The notes below the pieces were generated by a model. The model saw only the letters and a program-made list of their open reading frames with translations. It was not told the DNA's origin and did not search any database. The position numbers and the translations under genes are program-made. From contig JAGRHB010000016.1 in the NCBI GenBank assembly GCA_020445245.1, positions 1 through 14,547 of the forward strand: DNA of 14,547 nucleotides, written 5' to 3'. This document shows positions 6,767 to 13,531 of this stretch, piece after piece (position 1 is the first letter of the stretch; the number at the start of each line of letters is the position of its first letter). This stretch comes from Gammaproteobacteria bacterium (GTDB lineage Bacteria; Pseudomonadota; Gammaproteobacteria; Chromatiales; Sedimenticolaceae).

Positions 6767-8704
6767 TCAGGCCTTGCCGGGCGTATACCAGATGGGAGAC
6801 GTATATGCGCGCTCCTGGTGGGTTGGATCGACGCCCTCGGGCAATGCAACACCAAAAAACGCGGCGTCGTAGGTCGTCCAGCGCGGCGTTGGGATCTCCA
6901 GCACGCGCACATAGTAAAAAGCGCGTTGCTGTGGATCGAACGTCGGGTCTTTCCAGTAGGCCATCATCAGCGCGTCACCGATACTGTTGGTATAGGTGGC
7001 CGTTTTCACGTCTACCGTGTTGCCCACTGGTTTCTCGCAGCGGTGCTGATCGCTTATCGCCCGCCCATCCGAACACAGCACGTCGTACACCTTTTCGTGC
7101 AGCTTGCCCTGGCCGTCGAGCCAGCCCTTGACGATTTGCACGCGGTCCAGGTTGGCGCCATCCGCGTCACGTAGCGCCCTGACCATGAAGGTGGGCGCCT
7201 TGCCGCTGGGCGCGTCGCGCAGGTCACCGCCCATCGGCACACCACGCAGGTAGCCGGTGGCAGCAAAATCCGGGCGCTGCACTTCGGGCTCCTGGAAGTC
7301 CCAGCCGGCGAACACGCGTACTGTCATGCGTGTGCCGGTGGTGGCATAGACCTCTTTTCGCTGCATGGCGTCCCAGAGCGCCTCGCGCGTATTCTCCGTA
7401 GCCCACACCGCTGCCAGGCCAGATGCCAAAGTCTTGAAGTGGCGGATGGTGACGTCCGGGCCACCGGGCTCCTGAAGATAACCCGTGATCTTCTCATCGA
7501 ACCGCTGCGGGTCGGCCGAGGGTTCTCCCGGCGTAGCCTTGCCGAAGTAGTTGTTTTCCTCATAAGACGCCAGCGAGGTGTGGCTGTCGGTGGAGCCGAT
7601 CATGCCGAACTTGAACGGGTTGGCGCCGAGCTTTTCCTCGTACTGGAGGCCACGCTTGTAAGTCTCGCGGACGTATTCACGCGGCAACATGTCCGCTGTC
7701 TTGGGTACTGGGCCGAAGCTGCCTTTGTCCCAGGTACCATAGTCGGCAAACTCGTCGTTCGGGGACAGCGCAGGATGTGCCTCACCATCGCCCTTCATCT
7801 GCGTGACCTCGTAGAGCGGCTCCCAGCGCATGCGCTGCGTGGCGTAGTCCCGCGTCAGTTCCCCACCTGAGAAAGTGAGATCATCGAACATCAAGCCGTT
7901 GGAAAGGTTGCCATTGTGCGCGATTGCCAGTGCCCGACCACCGGTCTTGTCCTCGTAGGCCTTCATCCAGGCCCAGAGGTCCTCCGGATCAGTGGAGTCG
8001 TAGTTGGAAAATGGCAGCACCCGATCGGCTTCATCCTTGCCATCACGGAAAATGACGTTGCGGTGCAAATTGTTGCCGCTGGGGCTCGCGGTCCACTCAA
8101 AGCCGATCAGGGCGGTGAACCTGCCCGGATCATTGTACTTTTCGGCAGCTGCGGTGAGGCGCTCCCACATGGTCCTGGTCAGCGCATCCTGACCCGCGAG
8201 CGGATCCTGGCGAGCGCTCATGCGCTCGCCCCAGAGCGCATAGGCTTCCCACGCCTTGCCGTCGTAAACCAGCTGCGCGATTTTTTTGCCGAACTCCAGC
8301 TTGAGCAGATCCGGGTTCTTCTCGACGATCATCGGCGCGAGTCCCAGGTTCTCGGCGTGGTCGGCCGTGACGAGGAAGTCCAGGGGGCGCTGCAACCGGG
8401 CGCGCACGCCAATGCTGGAGACGACGGTCTCGCCGCGGGCGAAGCGATAGGCCTCTTCCGGCCCAAGGCGGTTTCCTACCATGCCTGCATCCGTGGAGAG
8501 TGACGTGTGCAGATGTGTGTCGCCCCAGTAAACGCGCTGGGGATAGCCAACGTCGAGATAGGGCGAATACTCTCTTTCGCCGATCCGGTCACCCTTGGTC
8601 GGCACGGAGCCGTAACCCGGGTAGCCGCCCCCGGCGAACACGCCAACGGGGAAAAGACAAATCGCAGAGATGGCAGCTGCCAGGAGTTGTTTCGGTCCAT
8701 TCAT
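6767..8704 (-). CDS. Exported DUF3604 family protein
   Basis: The protein has 645 residues from ATG 8704, with a GGGGA ribosome binding site and a signal peptide over residues 1-24 (ending VGVFA). DUF3604 proteins are large exported proteins of unknown biochemical role. The sequence shows metal-site-like motifs: YWGDTHLHTSLSTDA with His64 and His66, TADHAEN with Asp115/His116, AIAHNGN mid-protein and GSTDSHTS near residue 400. The HxH and DH pattern is reminiscent of PHP-type metallohydrolases, so a metal-dependent hydrolase is my inference. An in-frame upstream start at 8755 would precede the signal peptide and is rejected. It is the last gene of the presumed six-gene run, 60 bp after the HdeA-like gene. 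Length is normal for the family and no defect is visible. Confidence 0.9.
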   Translation of the reverse strand: MNGPKQLLAAAISAICLFPVGVFAGGGYPGYGSVPTKGDRIGEREYSPYLDVGYPQRVYWGDTHLHTSLSTDAGMVGNRLGPEEAYRFARGETVVSSIGVRARLQRPLDFLVTADHAENLGLAPMIVEKNPDLLKLEFGKKIAQLVYDGKAWEAYALWGERMSARQDPLAGQDALTRTMWERLTAAAEKYNDPGRFTALIGFEWTASPSGNNLHRNVIFRDGKDEADRVLPFSNYDSTDPEDLWAWMKAYEDKTGGRALAIAHNGNLSNGLMFDDLTFSGGELTRDYATQRMRWEPLYEVTQMKGDGEAHPALSPNDEFADYGTWDKGSFGPVPKTADMLPREYVRETYKRGLQYEEKLGANPFKFGMIGSTDSHTSLASYEENNYFGKATPGEPSADPQRFDEKITGYLQEPGGPDVTIRHFKTLASGLAAVWATENTREALWDAMQRKEVYATTGTRMTVRVFAGWDFQEPEVQRPDFAATGYLRGVPMGGDLRDAPSGKAPTFMVRALRDADGANLDRVQIVKGWLDGQGKLHEKVYDVLCSDGRAISDQHRCEKPVGNTVDVKTATYTNSIGDALMMAYWKDPTFDPQQRAFYYVRVLEIPTPRWTTYDAAFFGVALPEGVDPTHQERAYTSPIWYTPGKA

Positions 8705-8764
8705 GGTGGTTCCCCAGTTCCTTGCTTCGTCCGTGTGAATCTCGCGCCGACGCATGCATGCACT

Positions 8765-9079
8765 CTACTTGGCGATTTTCTCGAAAGACTGCAGCGCATT
8801 CGCAGCCGGGTTATCCAGGCAGAAGTCAATGAACTGGTCGGTGATCTGCGCCAACGCATCGACCTCGTATTGGGTGGTGGCTTTCTTGCCCAGTACGTAG
8901 CCGTGCGCAAACGCCAGGGCGATTTCCCTGTCGGATCCGGACAGACGCATGATCTCCTTGCAGGTCTGGGTGCCAAAATCGCGGTTGTCGGTCGCCAACG
9001 CGGCTCCGGGTATCGCCGCTGGCAGTATCAGCAGAGCCAACGCGGTGGTAGTGATCGAACGGAGAAAAGGATTGGACAT
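8765..9079 (-). CDS. HdeA/HdeB-like periplasmic protein
   Basis: The protein has 104 residues: a signal peptide (about 1-29, ending GAALA) and a small helical domain with two cysteines, Cys40 (TCKEIMRL) and Cys87 (FCLDNP), at the positions that form the single disulfide in HdeA-type acid chaperones. Between them are the family-like IALAFAHGYVLGKK and a helix ending QFIDFC. HdeA of enterics is a periplasmic acid-activated chaperone; many distant relatives have no tested function, so acid protection is not assured here. ATG 9079 has a good AGAGGA ribosome binding site. It lies 41 bp downstream of the glycine-zipper gene and 60 bp upstream of the DUF3604 gene on the same strand. Confidence 0.85.
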   Translation of the reverse strand: MSNPFLRSITTTALALLILPAAIPGAALATDNRDFGTQTCKEIMRLSGSDREIALAFAHGYVLGKKATTQYEVDALAQITDQFIDFCLDNPAANALQSFEKIAK

Positions 9080-9120
9080 GACAGGATTCCTCTTTGGATC
9101 AATTCAAGAAATGAGCGCCT

Positions 9121-9447
9121 TCAACGACCGGCCATGCAGTCGTCGTAGACCCGCTTGTAGATCTGGTCTTTGCTGTGGGCTCCACTGGCACCACCGACAA
9201 TTGCACCGAGTGCTGCGCCACGCTTCGCGCCCTTGCTGCTCTTGTCACTGACGATAGCCCCAAAGAGTGCACCGCCAGCGCCGCCCTTTACCGCGCCCCC
9301 AAGGGCGCCGGAGGAATCGCGCGCTGCGCGGTCTGCACGTGCAGCGCAGTCTGCCTCCGACTGGGCAAGGGCTGGCACGGCGGCAACGAGTGCAGCGCAC
9401 AACACGAACATGACGGCTCGGCCTCTGACTGACTTTCCTGGATGCAT
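9121..9447 (-). CDS. Exported glycine-zipper protein
   Basis: The protein has 108 residues. The signal peptide ends near VPALA (residue 28). The mature chain begins with SEADCAARADRAARD, then a Gly/Ala-rich stretch (about 48-90) with GxxxG spacing in two runs (GGAVKGGAGGALFGAIV and GAALGAIVGG) separated by a Ser/Lys-rich turn, and ends with VYDDCMAGR. Cys34 and Cys104 could form a disulfide. This two-run pattern is typical of glycine-zipper proteins that insert in or associate with the outer membrane. Start 9447 is supported by a GAGGAA ribosome binding site eight bases upstream; Met13 is an alternative that would give a shorter signal peptide. It follows the DUF1214 remnant gene by 24 bp. 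Confidence 0.85.
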   Translation of the reverse strand: MHPGKSVRGRAVMFVLCAALVAAVPALAQSEADCAARADRAARDSSGALGGAVKGGAGGALFGAIVSDKSSKGAKRGAALGAIVGGASGAHSKDQIYKRVYDDCMAGR

Positions 9448-9471
9448 GCGTTGTTCCTCAAGATTGTAGAT

Positions 9472-9756
9472 TTACTTCACCGGCCAGTTCGCTCGGAGTG
9501 CCTTGCCTGGCGGGGCGGCCTGGATGTGGACGGTCACAGGGCCGTCGTCGTTCTTCACCAAGCTGTCCAGCATCGGCGAATTGAGCAGATAGCGGTCGAT
9601 CGCATTGTCGACAAGGAGCCGGGTTATTCCGTCGTACATGGTGATTGACCAATCGGTCTCGGCCCTGACCAACGGATCCAGTGTGACGGATTCGGCGGCC
9701 ACGACCGGCATCGTTGCGCCGAACAGAGAAAGGGCGAGTAGAAGGCTCAGCGTCAT
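9472..9756 (-). CDS. Short exported DUF1214 protein, apparently an internally deleted DUF1254/DUF1214 gene
   Basis: The protein has 94 residues. Residues 1-20 (MTLSLLLALSLFGATMPVVA) are a signal peptide, with a strong GGAGAA ribosome binding site before ATG 9756. The mature part contains DWSITMYDGITRLLVDN, AIDRYLLNSP, DDGPVTVHIQ and a terminal ANWPVK, matching the order of motifs near the C terminus of DUF1214 domains (W-S-x-T-x-Y, N-x-x-x-RY, DG-x-x-x-x-x-IQ, NW). Full-length DUF1254/DUF1214 proteins are several hundred residues and continue after the NW motif, so the central part and extreme end are missing here. It still has an intact start, ribosome site and stop, so it may be expressed as a miniature protein; otherwise it is a decayed gene. 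The open frame extends to 10044 without coding character. Confidence 0.68.
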   Translation of the reverse strand: MTLSLLLALSLFGATMPVVAAESVTLDPLVRAETDWSITMYDGITRLLVDNAIDRYLLNSPMLDSLVKNDDGPVTVHIQAAPPGKALRANWPVK

Positions 9757-9884
9757 CGTATTCTCCGGTTGGCGAACGCACCGAAATCCAGCGCATTCGC
9801 CATGACCACAATCCCATTCATGGCCTGGGCGAACAATCCGACTGAAACCATCCCACTCGGCAAGCCCCGTCCAACCAATGGTTG

Positions 9885-10382
9885 CTACCGAGGAAGGACG
9901 ATGTTCGCCTGCAACCGGAATCGAAAACCCTCCGGACCGTTGTTCGGGGATTCTGCCCAGTACCCCACGCCTCCCTGCAGGCTGACCGGCAGCTTGCCGA
10001 ACATGACCAGCTTGGAGAGGGCTACGTTGACCGGAACAGACCATTGTTCCGCCTCCCAGTTGTAGCTGGTCTCTGTCTGTGCCGACGCGGCCCAGCCGCT
10101 CTGCCAGGTGTAGGCGGCAAGCGGCTGCAAGAAGGTGTTGCTGATGTCCGGACGGTTGCCGTCACCAGCAAACGACCAGACATGATTCGCCAGCAAGCCG
10201 ATTGTTCAGGGGCCTCGCATCGTCAGCCCGACGGCTCCCGGTCCCGCAGCCCATTTCCGACCACCCAGCTTGGCGTCGGCACAAACCGAAGCGGGCAGCG
10301 CGGCAACCAACGCAAACAGGCCGGTTGTGAACGGCCATGCGCCCCTGCGTGCCGGGCAGCAGGGTCTTGGCCCGGTCTCCAT
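9885..10382 (-). pseudogene. Broken outer-membrane transporter-like gene with in-frame TGA and internal deletion
   Basis: Two same-frame segments belong together. The first (10382 to 10209) encodes a signal peptide (ending ASVCA) and LGGRKWAAGPGAVGLTMRGP; then TGA at 10206-10208; then TIGLLANHVWSFAGDGNRP, TFLQPLAAYTW, EAEQWSVPVNVALSK, and GVGYWAESPNNGPEG, ending NIVLPR at the TAG at 9885. These motifs follow the C-terminal half of the outer-membrane 'transporter' family often labelled neuromedin U-like, in which the segment reads GxW-x-x-G before the LxNxxWS motif, so the stop replaces a conserved Trp codon (TGG to TGA). The about 150 residues that normally separate the signal peptide from the LGTGKW motif are absent, so there is also an in-frame deletion. 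No other stop occurs in the remaining 107 codons, pointing to recent damage. It starts 22 bp after the barrel gene. Confidence 0.78.
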
Positions 10383-10404
10383 TACAGGCTTTCTTTCTTC
10401 TTTT

Positions 10405-11163
10405 TTAGAATGCCCACGACAGGCCAAGCTGCCAACCTTGCTGCCTGGCATCGTATACAAAACCACTGTCTTCATAATCGACGTCGAACATCCGATACCC
10501 GATGGACGTACCTATCGCGTTGGTCAATTGGTAGCCGATACCGCCGTATAACTCGTAGAAAAGGTCTGAACCTATGCCGAAACCGCCCAGCCCGGCGCCA
10601 CCATCGATATAGAACTTCGAGCTCCCAAGTTGCATGCGGCCCTTCGCCCCGATCAGCGGGTCGATCCAGGATTCATCGTGCGTCACGTTCCTGCCGGCCA
10701 GCAATCCCGCTCCCCCACCGAAACGGAGGTCGGAGTCGATATCCCAGTAGCGTGCACCCAGCAACAGATCAATGACTGTCTGGTTCTGATTGAAAATTTC
10801 GTACTGATAGGCCAGAGAAAAGATTGTTGTCTTGGTGACAGAGCGCAGCATCAGGCTGATCGGCGGCGGCAGCAGTTCCTCGTCGGACTGGACATCGGTG
10901 TAGAGAAAGTCTGCGAACACGCCGTGCCGCCCACGTTTTGCATCGAACATGAGCATCACCCCCGCCTCGGTATCCTCCAATGCCTGGCTGGGGGAAATAT
11001 CGATGGGTGCCGTGGGAGCTCCCGGGATCGTGGCGACGTCACCCTTCAGTCCCGCGAACCAAAGGTAAGGCGTAAGACGATAATCCCAACCCTCGTCTGC
11101 CCGAACGGTCACCGGAATGATCTGAAGGGCGACCATTGCAAACAGCAGTGAGCGTGCAGCCAT
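10405..11163 (-). CDS. Outer-membrane beta-barrel protein of unknown function
   Basis: The protein has 252 residues from ATG 11163, with a CGGAG ribosome binding site about eight bases upstream. The signal peptide covers residues 1-22 (ending VTVRA) and the mature chain begins DEGWDYRLTPYLWFAGLKG, a common opening for small proteobacterial barrels. Alternating hydrophobic strands (e.g. GVFADFLYTDV, LLLGARYWDIDSDLRFGGG, FYELYGGIGYQLTNAIG, TSIGYRMFDVDY) and a terminal Phe (LGLSWAF) fit a BamA-assembled barrel. Substrate or role is unknown. The open frame continues to 11526 but the extension precedes the signal peptide and crosses the divergent promoter region, so it is rejected. This is the first gene of the presumed operon divergent from the AraC-type regulator. 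Confidence 0.85.
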   Translation of the reverse strand: MAARSLLFAMVALQIIPVTVRADEGWDYRLTPYLWFAGLKGDVATIPGAPTAPIDISPSQALEDTEAGVMLMFDAKRGRHGVFADFLYTDVQSDEELLPPPISLMLRSVTKTTIFSLAYQYEIFNQNQTVIDLLLGARYWDIDSDLRFGGGAGLLAGRNVTHDESWIDPLIGAKGRMQLGSSKFYIDGGAGLGGFGIGSDLFYELYGGIGYQLTNAIGTSIGYRMFDVDYEDSGFVYDARQQGWQLGLSWAF

Positions 11164-11282
11164 CTTGGTTACTCCGGGATCACGTTCCAACAAAAATCCG
11201 CGCGACGGATTCATGGCGGATGAAAAATCTCCGACCACAGGTACCCCATGGCGAACCATCTGCGGGGTCCTGGATCTTACAA

Positions 11283-11315
11283 CCGGTGCCCATGAATGGC
11301 GTGCATGGGCACCGG
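11283..11315. repeat. Perfect inverted repeat, 12-bp arms, 9-nt loop
   Basis: CCGGTGCCCATG (11283-11294) and CATGGGCACCGG (11304-11315) are exact reverse complements separated by AATGGCGTG. No T-run follows on either strand, so an intrinsic terminator is unlikely; an operator or an RNA hairpin in a leader transcript is more plausible given its position between divergent genes. Confidence 0.9.
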
Positions 11316-11337
11316 CTTGCTCCATGGAAGAGTATCC

Positions 11338-11350
11338 GATTAGGCTAATC
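11338..11350. repeat. Short inverted repeat GATTA-GGC-TAATC upstream of the regulator gene
   Basis: Arms GATTA and TAATC flank a 3-bp centre; including flanks the block reads CCGATTAGGCTAATCCGG, symmetric apart from one base. It ends about 25 bp before the AGGAGG of the AraC-type gene, a suitable place for autoregulation. Its AATCC half-site resembles the AATCCG/CGGATT pair near the divergent operon. Confidence 0.55.
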
Positions 11351-11374
11351 CGGCCGATCATCTCGCGCCACGAC

Positions 11375-11380
11375 AGGAGG
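11375..11380 (+). promoter_or_regulatory. Ribosome binding site fixing the GTG start of the AraC-type gene
   Basis: A full AGGAGG lies seven bases ahead of the GTG at 11388, which supports this non-ATG start over later in-frame starts. Confidence 0.8.
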
Positions 11381-11387
11381 AAAACCG

Positions 11388-12449
11388 GTGCCAACCCCAC
11401 CGAACTTTGATCGACGTCAAATGTCAGGGGCGCCGGCGAAGCCGGGAGCCGGTTCAGCAATACCCTTGGTGCGTGCCAACGCCTTTGCGCCTTTCGTCGG
11501 CTTCCTGAATGAGATCGGTGCGCCACTGGAGCGATTGCTGTGCAAGGCGCGGATGCCGCCGGTACTTTTCGATGACCCAGAGGCGCTGCTGCCCGTCATG
11601 TCGGGCTACCGATTTGCCGAACTCGCTGCCCGACAGGAAAAAATCGAGGACCTCGGCGTGGTCATCGGGCAACGCGCGTCCAGCTTCGAATTGGGAGTTT
11701 TTGGGGCCCTGCTACGGGAAACTTCGACTGTTTACGAGTACCTCAAGACCGGTGTACGGCTGATCGGCGGGTACAGCGGCGGGACAAAGCTGTGGCTTAC
11801 GCCGGAGAGTGGGGCTTTGCGCCTGAATCAGTATTTGACCGGCCCACCCAGTCCGGGCCGCTGTATCGCGGACCTTTACACCCTGGTTCTCACCGTCAAC
11901 ACACTGCGGCAACTTCTCGGCCCGACCTGGAGCCCACCAGAGGTTTGCCTAATGTCCGGCAATGAGAAACTGCACGGGGATTGCGGTGTTTTCGGGTCGG
12001 CCCAGCTGATCACCGGCCAAAGCCATTCGTCTTTCACAATCCCGCGCTCCGTGATGCAAATGTCGATGCCGCCTTGGCACGACAAGTCAATGTCAGGCAG
12101 GGACACGGGGCTCGCCGGTCAGCGAATGCCCACTGACTTCAAGGCCTCTGCGGAACAGTTGATCGCGTCGCTGTTGACCGACGGATATCCACCTATCGAG
12201 TCAGCAGCAGACGCCGCGGGTATGAGTTCGCGTACTCTGCAACGGCGATTGGCCGAAGCTGGCACGAGTTATTCCGGTCTGGTTTCAGACACCAGACTTC
12301 GCATGGCGAAGGCCTGGCTTACGGATTCCGACATGCCGGTCGCCGAGATCGCCGCCACCCTGGGCTACAACGAAGCCACGAATTTTGCGCGCGCTTTTCG
12401 GCGCCAAACCGGTACCTCGCCGGCAGCCTACCGGCGTGGTCAGGCGTGA
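11388..12449 (+). CDS. AraC-family transcriptional regulator with Arabinose_bd-type sensor domain
   Basis: The protein has 353 residues from a GTG start. Residues about 35-230 resemble the sensor domain of the OruR/ArgR-like AraC group (Arabinose_bd): RFAELAARQEKIEDLGVVIG, SFELGVFGALLRETSTVYEY and the FTIPRSVMQMSMP end segment. Residues about 274-353 are the DNA-binding domain with two helix-turn-helix units: AADAAGMSSRTLQRRLAEAG, then VAEIAATLGYNEATNFARAF and the closing RQTGTSPAAYR signature. Effectors for such proteins are usually small molecules; none can be named here. It is divergent from the six-gene exported run, and by the usual logic of AraC-type genes it likely controls that run and itself through sites in 11164-11387. 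The last residues RGQA end the chain normally. Confidence 0.93.
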   Translation: MPTPPNFDRRQMSGAPAKPGAGSAIPLVRANAFAPFVGFLNEIGAPLERLLCKARMPPVLFDDPEALLPVMSGYRFAELAARQEKIEDLGVVIGQRASSFELGVFGALLRETSTVYEYLKTGVRLIGGYSGGTKLWLTPESGALRLNQYLTGPPSPGRCIADLYTLVLTVNTLRQLLGPTWSPPEVCLMSGNEKLHGDCGVFGSAQLITGQSHSSFTIPRSVMQMSMPPWHDKSMSGRDTGLAGQRMPTDFKASAEQLIASLLTDGYPPIESAADAAGMSSRTLQRRLAEAGTSYSGLVSDTRLRMAKAWLTDSDMPVAEIAATLGYNEATNFARAFRRQTGTSPAAYRRGQA

Positions 12450-12769
12450 GATCTTGCCATCCAAATCGGGCTGCGCCACTGGAGCCGGCGAAACGCCCGA
12501 TAGCCTTCGTTCGCGCTTCGCGAAAACAATCGCCGTAGGACTGCGCCGGACGACAATTGCGGTCGAACCATATTCGGAGACGACGGCACCGGGGGAAGTC
12601 AATTCTGGTGTGTGAAGCCGTCAATGGAGACACCACCCACAAGAGAATGCTCACGCCAATCCAACGCAGACCATCGGGGTTCAGATTGGCTGAGATTTTT
12701 CATTAAGCTTACAACCTGGTTGGTTTATGCTGGCTTACCGATCCGGGAGCCTCGCTGGACTTTGAACGT
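12450..12769. other. 320-bp gap with a weak promoter candidate
   Basis: No coding frame here is convincing. The only structure noted is a TTCGCGCTTCGCGAA motif near 12509-12523 and an AT-rich stretch near 12690-12731 that could hold the promoter of the gene at 12770. No terminator for the regulator gene was recognised. Confidence 0.5.
12703..12731 (+). promoter_or_regulatory. Weak sigma70-like promoter candidate
   Basis: TTAAGC (12703-12708) and TATGCT (12726-12731) are spaced by exactly 17 bp, and the start codon at 12770 lies 38 bp downstream. Match to consensus is only moderate (3/6 and 4/6), so this is tentative. Confidence 0.3.
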
Positions 12770-13324
12770 ATGGCAGACGAATCAGAACCTCAGTACGTTG
12801 ACAGCAGCCGGTTGAAGCAGGTGAACCTGGAACTCGGCGGTCTTGCCAGCAAACACAAAGCCTGCCGCTTGAACAGTGGGGTCTACAGCGCTCTGGGGGC
12901 GGTGGTGCTCGCCATCAGCCTGCTCGGCCTGATTCACCTGTTTCCGGCGGGGGCAAGCGATTGGACGCAAAACCCGAATTCACCGGTCTACGAAATAGCT
13001 GCCCAGAATGAGCGGGCCTTCGCGCTCAAGTCCATGATGGTAACCGTTGGGTTCGTCGCAGGCCTGGCATTCCTGTATACCGCCCGCTCGCAATGCAAAA
13101 AGCAACGCGGCCTGTGGCGACGGGAGGACAAACTGCGCAAGGAGATGCGCCAACTGAGGGACAGGCTTTACGTGTTGGGTCAGATGCATCCCGTCCACGA
13201 GCCCGACCCGAAACGCCAAGTTGGGCAGACGACCCCACTCGAGCCCGACGAGGCCAGGGGCGAGTACGTCGGCGTCTACAATCCGCCGGCCAGCCATCGT
13301 GACCATGATCCGGAGCACGCGTAG
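12770..13324 (+). CDS. Two-helix inner-membrane protein of unknown function
   Basis: The protein has 184 residues and I do not recognise a family. The N-terminal 36 residues are polar, followed by two hydrophobic helices at about 37-58 (GVYSALGAVVLAISLLGLI) and 86-105 (ALKSMMVTVGFVAGLAFLY). The loop between them (about 59-85) is probably periplasmic. After the second helix comes a strongly basic stretch (CKKQRGLWRREDKLRKEMRQ) with heptad-like spacing, suggesting a short cytoplasmic coiled coil, then a polar, Pro/Asp-rich tail ending DHDPEHA. Positive charges after helix two agree with an N-in/C-in topology. The ribosome site before ATG 12770 is weak. The gene stands alone between the regulator and the lipoprotein region, so context gives no functional hint. 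Confidence 0.62.
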   Translation: MADESEPQYVDSSRLKQVNLELGGLASKHKACRLNSGVYSALGAVVLAISLLGLIHLFPAGASDWTQNPNSPVYEIAAQNERAFALKSMMVTVGFVAGLAFLYTARSQCKKQRGLWRREDKLRKEMRQLRDRLYVLGQMHPVHEPDPKRQVGQTTPLEPDEARGEYVGVYNPPASHRDHDPEHA

Positions 13325-13531
13325 GTACCGCGGCGAATAACATCCGGACGACCGATACCAACAGCCGTCAAGAAGTCGAATCGTGCAGCCCGGTTGGCGC
13401 TTTTTTTGACCGCCGCCGTGGTGTTTGGAGCTGAGCGCTTCTTGTTCTGCAACCGGCCATGCGCGGGCATTTTGAGCTGCAGGAGTTTGGATTGGATGCT
13501 CAACAGCAAACACTTCACTATGAAAGTATGA

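Larger units (their letters stand above)
11164..11387. promoter_or_regulatory. Divergent regulatory region between barrel operon and AraC-type gene
   Basis: This 224-bp gap separates two divergent genes and must hold both promoters. It contains a perfect 12-bp-arm inverted repeat (11283-11315), the palindromic block at 11338-11350, and near the operon side AATCCG (11195-11200) facing CGGATT (11206-11211) across five bases, with a further CGGAT close by. AATCCG recurs at 11347-11352. I could not pick a convincing -35/-10 pair for either direction. Confidence 0.6.

Noticed and set aside
10206..10208. Selenocysteine reading of the in-frame TGA
   Set aside because: The aligned family residue is Trp, not Cys, and nothing suggests a SECIS hairpin; a nonsense mutation is simpler.
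13358..13407. Possible terminator after the two-helix membrane protein
   Set aside because: A seven-T run is present but the only stem found (CCAAC/GTTGG) is 5 bp with a 30-nt loop.
13276..13518. 80-codon - strand frame with the stretch AVKKSANRAARFDFLTAVG
   Set aside because: It felt vaguely familiar as a stretch that may recur in other genomes, but it overlaps the membrane-protein gene's end and has no supporting start signal; a repeat search would be needed.
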